A stretch of 26,770 bases of DNA from Methanoregula sp. (GTDB lineage Archaea; Halobacteriota; Methanomicrobia; Methanomicrobiales; Methanospirillaceae), in NCBI RefSeq assembly GCF_002835825.1, contig NZ_PIZH01000001.1:1-26770 (forward strand). Direction: 5' to 3'. Within the stretch, counting starts at the first letter, position 1, and every line of letters starts with the position of its first letter. The notes under the pieces were generated by a model that worked only from the letters and a program-made list of their open reading frames with translations, had not been told where the DNA came from and searched no databases. Below are positions 22,670 through 26,770 of the stretch, one piece after another. A program made the translations under genes and the position numbers.

Positions 22670-24004
22670 ATGAAATACTCTGTTCTTATCATTGCGGCCC
22701 TGCTGATCGCGGCCGCATGTATTGCCGGTTGTGCACAGCAACCGTCATCTACGCAAGAGTCGTCCGCTGCATTGCAAGACGCGATCAAGATCGGTGTCAT
22801 TGCATCGCTGACCGGGCCTGCGAGCAATGTCGGTACGAATATGTGGCAGTCAGCGCAAATCGCCGCTGATAAGATAAATGCTGCCGGTGGCGTTACGTTA
22901 AAAGACGGCACAACAAGGCAGGTAAGGCTGATTGTGGGAGACGATGAGTCAACCCAGGCCGGTGGTCAGAAAGCGGCGACCAAGCTTATCACTGACGATA
23001 AGGTCGATATCCTTGTCGGGGGGTACTCGAGTGCCGTTACATCAGCATACCAACAGATCATTGCCGAATACAAAGTTCCGTATATCGTTACCGGTGCATC
23101 CAGCCCGATCATCACGCACCGGACCGACATTGACACGAGTTACGTCTTCCACCACTGCCCTACAACCGATACGTATGGGGAATATACGACAACATTCATC
23201 GATGAGGTCGTGCGGGCGGCCGTGAACAAGAAACTGGGTGCTGCATCCGATCGGCCATTCCGGCTTGCGGTCCTGTACCAGGACACCGCGTTTGGCAAGG
23301 GCGTCCAGACTGCCGTAGGTAACACCATCACGAAAAAGAATCTCAATATAGAGCTTGTCTCCCTGCAGAGCTTCAAGATGGGGGAGAGTGACTTCCGGAC
23401 CCAGCTGACTGCAATCAAGGCAGCAAAGCCGGACGCGGTCTATATCGCAGCATTCCCGAATGAGGGAGCGCCAGCCATCGTACAGGCAAGGCGGGATATT
23501 GGGTTAAACACCATCTTCCTCAATGTCGAGAACAATGACAATTCCCAATTCTATAAGGATCTCGGCCAGTATGGGGAATACGCCATCATTGAGAGCCGGT
23601 TCTCGCCATACATTGCACCTGCGGGAGCCGTTGCCGCGGCACAGGATGATTTCAAACAGGCATATTACAAGAAATTCGGAACCTACCCGGACATGATGGG
23701 CGCTTCCACATATGAGGGCGTATTCATCGCAACGGAAGGAATCAAATCCGCGGGCACAACTGACAAGACAGCGGTCCGGGAGGCTCTTACAACCTTAAAG
23801 ATGCCGCAGGTCATTGAGGCGATGAAGGACTCAACCATCTCGTTCTCATCCGACTTCCGCGAGTCCTCGTTTGACCTCTGGATGGAGCAGCTCCATATGG
23901 ATGCAGCGGCCGGTGAGACCCGGCCAAAGATCATCTGGCCCGACAACCTGAAGACAACGGAGTTTGTCCTGCCGTCATGGTACGAAGCAGGAAGCAGCGC
24001 ATAG
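22670..24004 (+). CDS. livJ: Branched-chain amino acid type ABC transporter, substrate-binding lipoprotein
   Basis: 444 residues. Signal peptide (1-20) with lipobox IAGC, so Cys 21 is the lipid anchor; then a Ser/Thr/Gln linker and a periplasmic-binding-protein fold of the LivJ type (Peripla_BP_6): IKIGVIASLTGPASNVGTN at about 41-59, AAQ-like loop AADKINAAGGV, DDESTQAGGQKAATKLI, VDILVGGYSSAVTSA, and ASSPIITHR. GESDFRTQLTAIKAAKPDAVYIA is also typical. It binds the solute outside the membrane and hands it to LivH/LivM. In methanogens such systems may carry branched-chain amino acids or amides/urea; the substrate is not clear. GGGAG lies 4 bases before the ATG. The permease gene follows 70 bases later. 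Confidence 0.93.
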   Translation: MKYSVLIIAALLIAAACIAGCAQQPSSTQESSAALQDAIKIGVIASLTGPASNVGTNMWQSAQIAADKINAAGGVTLKDGTTRQVRLIVGDDESTQAGGQKAATKLITDDKVDILVGGYSSAVTSAYQQIIAEYKVPYIVTGASSPIITHRTDIDTSYVFHHCPTTDTYGEYTTTFIDEVVRAAVNKKLGAASDRPFRLAVLYQDTAFGKGVQTAVGNTITKKNLNIELVSLQSFKMGESDFRTQLTAIKAAKPDAVYIAAFPNEGAPAIVQARRDIGLNTIFLNVENNDNSQFYKDLGQYGEYAIIESRFSPYIAPAGAVAAAQDDFKQAYYKKFGTYPDMMGASTYEGVFIATEGIKSAGTTDKTAVREALTTLKMPQVIEAMKDSTISFSSDFRESSFDLWMEQLHMDAAAGETRPKIIWPDNLKTTEFVLPSWYEAGSSA

Positions 24005-24074
24005 GATATACTATCCCTTTTTATTCCGGGCATCATGATCTTCTCCCTATACACAGGCAGGTGCTGATCGCCAC

Positions 24075-24953
24075 ATGGACGATATCTCCATCATTCTCCA
24101 GATCCTTTTCTGGGGACTCTATGCCGGGTGCATCTACATACTGCTTGCAACGGGACTGAACCTGATCTTCGGGGTCATGAAAGTCGTGAACTTCGCCCAT
24201 GGCGAGTTCCTGATGGTGGGTGCATACATCACCTTCACCGTCTTTCTTTTTACCGGCCTTAACCCGTATGTCATCCTCCTTCTCTCGATGCTTGCCCTAG
24301 TCGGTATTGGGGCTATTGTTGAGCGCCTCTGCTTCCGCCCCATCCTCGGAACCGGTAAGCTCAACGAGATCTTCCTTTCCATCGGGCTCATCTACATCTT
24401 CCAGAACGGAGCCGCCATGATCTGGGGCGATGCGTGGCAGAGCGTCAAGAGCCCGTATGACGGGATCACAGTGCCGGTCGGCCCGCTTTCCGTACCGCTT
24501 GACTATATCATCATTATCGTCGTAACGGCATTGATCCTCTGCGGACTATACCTATTCCTGAAAAAAACAACCATCGGGATGCAGATGCGGGCAACAAGCC
24601 AGAACCGGAAGGGTGCGATGCTTGTTGGAATTAACGTTGAACGGATCGATGTCATCAGTTTCGGCCTTGGATGTGCACTTGCGGCGGCGGCCGGCACGCT
24701 CTGGGTGGTGAGTGGTCAGGTCTTCAACCCGTACATGGGAGCAATCCCGGCAGTCAAGGCTTTTGCCATCATCATCCTTGGCGGCCTCGGGAGCATTCCC
24801 GGGGCAATCATCGGGGGGCTCTTGATGGGGCTTGCTGAAAATGGCGCAGCGTTCCTGCTCGGCGGGATCTGGAAGGATGCTATCTCGTTTATTGTTTTGA
24901 TCGTGGTGCTTGTAATACGGCCGACAGGGCTTTTTGGCGGGAAGGAGGGATGA
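24075..24953 (+). CDS. livH: Branched-chain amino acid type ABC transporter permease LivH
   Basis: 292 residues, typical LivH length, with about eight membrane segments. Starts ILQILFWGLYAGCIYILLATGLNLIFGVMKVVNFAHGEFLMVGAY, the family hallmark (G-L-N-L-I-F-G-V and NFAHGE). The cytoplasmic loop with GMQMRATSQNRKGAMLVGINVERI and the later GGLGSIPGAIIGGLLMGLAE are the parts that meet the ATPase. Ends VLVIRPTGLFGGKEG. One of the two inner-membrane channel halves. Its stop overlaps the beginning of livM, so the two are coupled. Confidence 0.94.
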   Translation: MDDISIILQILFWGLYAGCIYILLATGLNLIFGVMKVVNFAHGEFLMVGAYITFTVFLFTGLNPYVILLLSMLALVGIGAIVERLCFRPILGTGKLNEIFLSIGLIYIFQNGAAMIWGDAWQSVKSPYDGITVPVGPLSVPLDYIIIIVVTALILCGLYLFLKKTTIGMQMRATSQNRKGAMLVGINVERIDVISFGLGCALAAAAGTLWVVSGQVFNPYMGAIPAVKAFAIIILGGLGSIPGAIIGGLLMGLAENGAAFLLGGIWKDAISFIVLIVVLVIRPTGLFGGKEG

Positions 24954-24955
24954 AG

Positions 24956-25954
24956 ATGCTTTCGGCAATCTCCCCTTCACTGAGGTACCTGACTGCCCTT
25001 GCACTCATCGCAGCGGCAGCACTTCCTTTCCTCACCGACAACATGTTTATCATCAACCTTGCCGTCCTGATGTTGATAGCCATCATCTTCTCTTCAGCCT
25101 GGAACCTTCTTGCCTGCTCGGGACAGGGATCGCTGGGCCATGCTGCATTCTTCGGCATCGGGGCATACGCATCTACTCTGGTTGCCGTGGCGCTCGGTAT
25201 CACCCCATTCATTACAATCTTCATTGGTGCGGGTGTGGCCGCGGTCATCGGTATCCTTATCGGGCTTACCTGCGTGCGGCTGAAGGAATGGTTCCTTGCC
25301 ATGGTCACGTTCGGCTTTGCTATCATCGTCCAGACACTCGTGGTCAGCGTGCTTGCGCCCATGACCGGGGGATGGGACGGGATACCCTCGCCCCGGCTTA
25401 TCAGCCCGGCTATCCCGGGATACCAGCTGATCGAGTACTACGCAATCCTCGCTATCACCATCGCGATCATCATCGCCATCTGGTACATCATGCGGTCGAA
25501 GGCAGGCCTCGCGTTCCTTGCGATCCGCGAGAACGAGACTGAGGCGCGGGCTGCCGGGATCAACCCGGTCCGGTACCGGCTCCTTGCGTTTGCCCTGTCT
25601 GCGTTCATTGCGGGGATCGCCGGGGCGCTCCAAATTCATCATATCGGGTACATCACCCCGGAGCTGTTCGGGGTCGACAACTCGTTCTGGCCCATCACTT
25701 TTGTCATTCTGGGGGGATTGGGAACCATCGCAGGTCCCGTTATCGGTACTGTCGTGCTGACCGTTATCTGGGAGGGGCTCAAAGAGACCGGGATGACATT
25801 TGCGAGGTACGTCATCATTGGTATAATTCTTATTCTCACAATCATCTTCCTGCCAAAAGGCCTTGTCAGCCTGCCGGAGCGGGTTCGGGAGTGGAAGGAG
25901 AAGCGGGAAAGGAAACGATCAGTGATAGAGGAATTTTCTTCTGATATAGAGTAA
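24956..25954 (+). CDS. livM: Branched-chain amino acid type ABC transporter permease LivM
   Basis: About 332 residues from the ATG at 24956. The overlapping ATG at 24950 is only one base after GGAGG (24944-24948), whereas 24956 has the normal 7-base spacing, so the latter is preferred. About nine membrane segments. Family features: AWNLLACSGQGSLGHAAFFGIGAYA, the EAA-like loop SKAGLAFLAIRENETEARAAGINPVRYRLLAF (split over 185-220), and GGLGTIAGPVIGTVVLT near the end. The basic tail (REWKEKRERKR) is cytoplasmic. Second channel half with LivH. Unlike many Liv operons, livG and livF do not follow on the same strand; a strong hairpin ends the transcript. Confidence 0.94.
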   Translation: MLSAISPSLRYLTALALIAAAALPFLTDNMFIINLAVLMLIAIIFSSAWNLLACSGQGSLGHAAFFGIGAYASTLVAVALGITPFITIFIGAGVAAVIGILIGLTCVRLKEWFLAMVTFGFAIIVQTLVVSVLAPMTGGWDGIPSPRLISPAIPGYQLIEYYAILAITIAIIIAIWYIMRSKAGLAFLAIRENETEARAAGINPVRYRLLAFALSAFIAGIAGALQIHHIGYITPELFGVDNSFWPITFVILGGLGTIAGPVIGTVVLTVIWEGLKETGMTFARYVIIGIILILTIIFLPKGLVSLPERVREWKEKRERKRSVIEEFSSDIE

Positions 25955-26006
25955 TTCTGTTGAGGATTTTTTTCTGAATGGGGGCGAGGGGATAGCCTCC
26001 CGGCCC

Positions 26007-26057
26007 CCTCCCCGATTGGCTGCCGTCACAGGCAGGCAGCCATTCAGGCGGGGGAGG
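26007..26057. terminator. Large hairpin terminator between livM and livF
   Basis: Two nested stems: outer CCTCCCC (26007-26013) with GGGGAGG (26051-26057), inner GGCTGCC (26018-26024) with GGCAGCC (26035-26041), inner loop 10 bases. It sits between the 3' ends of convergent livM (+) and livF (-), so it can serve both. No long oligo-T follows on either side. Confidence 0.6.
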
Positions 26058-26121
26058 AACCTGCCCGTTTGATATCAATAGAAATGTAACTTTCTTGAAA
26101 TGAACGGTAAATGTGGTATCT

Positions 26122-26770
26122 TCAGATCCCAAGGTATGCTTTCTGGATCCGCGGATCATTGAGAAGGACTTTGGATTTTCCTTCTTCTACGATCCGGCCA
26201 TTCTCCAGCACATAGCCCCGTTCGCACATGGCAAGAGCATTCCTGACATTCTGCTCTAAGAGAAGGACCGTCATCCCCTCGCGGCCAAGCTGCTCCAGCG
26301 CCCGGAAGACCTGTCCGGTCAGGAGGGGGGAGAGACCGGTGGAAGGTTCATCGAGAATCAGGAGCCGTGGTTCTGACATGAGCGCCCGGCCAATGGCAAG
26401 CATCTGCTGCTCGCCGCCGGAGAGCGTCCCTGCTTCCTGCCTTTCCCGTTCCTGGAGGATCGGAAAGAGGCGAAAGATTCGTGAGAGAGCTTTTTCAGGA
26501 TCGGGATTCTGCGTCCCTCCCAGGTTAAGGTTCTCAATCACCGGCATAGACGGAAAGATCTCGCGCTTCTCAGGAACGAGTGCCAATCCAAGGGCAAAGA
26601 GTGCATGGGGGGGACGACCGAGCACCTCCTGACCGTCAAAGACAACCGAGCCGCTGGCTCGCTTGTTCAGACCGGCGATAGTTTCAACGGTTGTCGTCTT
26701 GCCGGCTCCATTTGCCCCAATCATTGTCACTAGCTCTCCCTTGTTGACATGGAATGAGAGGTCCCAGACT
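26122..26770 (-). CDS. livF: Branched-chain amino acid type ABC transporter ATPase LivF, 5' end missing
   Basis: The frame is open to the right edge (VWDLSFHVNKGELVTM precedes the first internal Met), so the true start lies outside; about 215 of the usual ~235 residues are present. Seen in order: Walker A IGANGAGKTT, Q-loop region LVPEKREIFPSM, ABC signature LSGGEQQ, Walker B LLILDEPSTGLSP, and the LivF-typical LLLEQNV in place of the usual H-loop surroundings. Powers solute import by ATP hydrolysis on the cytoplasmic face. It is convergent with livJHM, so it belongs to another transcript, presumably with livG upstream outside the window. Whether it serves these permeases or a second set cannot be told here. 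Confidence 0.93.
   Translation of the reverse strand, partial: VWDLSFHVNKGELVTMIGANGAGKTTTVETIAGLNKRASGSVVFDGQEVLGRPPHALFALGLALVPEKREIFPSMPVIENLNLGGTQNPDPEKALSRIFRLFPILQERERQEAGTLSGGEQQMLAIGRALMSEPRLLILDEPSTGLSPLLTGQVFRALEQLGREGMTVLLLEQNVRNALAMCERGYVLENGRIVEEGKSKVLLNDPRIQKAYLGI

Noticed and set aside
1..26770. CRISPR arrays, tRNA/rRNA genes, transposases, integrases, toxin-antitoxin pairs
   Set aside because: No regularly spaced repeats, no tRNA-like cloverleaf ends (CCA or T-loop GTTCRA patterns) in the gaps, and no mobile-element or toxin motifs were found by reading both strands.

Overview
The window looks like the chromosome of a methanogenic archaeon, most likely a Methanomicrobiales member close to Methanoregula. 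This is inferred from: archaeal TATA boxes (for example at 9003-9010 before the leuA/cimA-type gene) and oligo-T or hairpin 3' ends; GGTGA/GGAGG ribosome binding sites and GTG starts; families typical of methanogens (DUF2115/UPF0305, DUF4013, PEGA lipoproteins, a short histidine kinase of the ITR-H-D type); and GC-rich third codon positions (CGG, CTC, ATC, AAG, GAG). No rRNA, tRNA, CRISPR array, insertion sequence or phage gene was seen.

Layout. (1) 1-1920 (+): the end of an NfnA/SudB-type subunit and a complete GltA/NfnB-type flavoprotein, overlapping by 8 bases; together they form an NADPH:ferredoxin-type oxidoreductase. (2) 2255-7549 (-): a tightly coupled polyphosphate operon read ppk1, then a CHAD+HD protein, then Ppx/GppA+HD. 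It makes, binds and hydrolyses polyphosphate, and its upstream region is rich in palindromes. (3) 7700-9048: a DUF2115 gene and a 647-base low-GC stretch with one doubtful gene. (4) 9049-12712 (+): a citramalate/isopropylmalate synthase gene plus ilvB and ilvN, each overlapping the next by ATGA, which start branched-chain amino acid synthesis. (5) 12913-15656: a ferredoxin-domain protein, a 484-base gap with a hairpin and a direct repeat, a membrane histidine kinase whose expected phosphoacceptor His is Tyr, and a small membrane protein. (6) 15912-20736: surface and membrane genes (PEGA lipoprotein, DUF4013 protein, second lipoprotein, VIT1/CCC1-type transporter, TMEM175/DUF1211-type protein), with a bacterial-type shikimate kinase and a possible 53-residue basic protein among them. 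(7) 20831-26770: an LctP-type permease (-), a branched-chain amino acid type ABC importer (livJ, livH, livM, +), and a convergent livF ATPase (-) running off the right edge.

Themes. Amino acid building blocks are covered by both synthesis (leuA/cimA-ilvBN) and uptake (Liv). The polyphosphate operon is the most coherent functional module: its accessory CHAD protein carries an HD domain clearly paralogous to the C-terminal domain of its neighbour Ppx. Three genes (ppk1, livJ, VIT1) have short perfect stem-loops directly against the ribosome binding site or start codon, suggesting control by translation or an operator. The histidine kinase with Tyr at its phosphoacceptor position is the most notable single-residue oddity.
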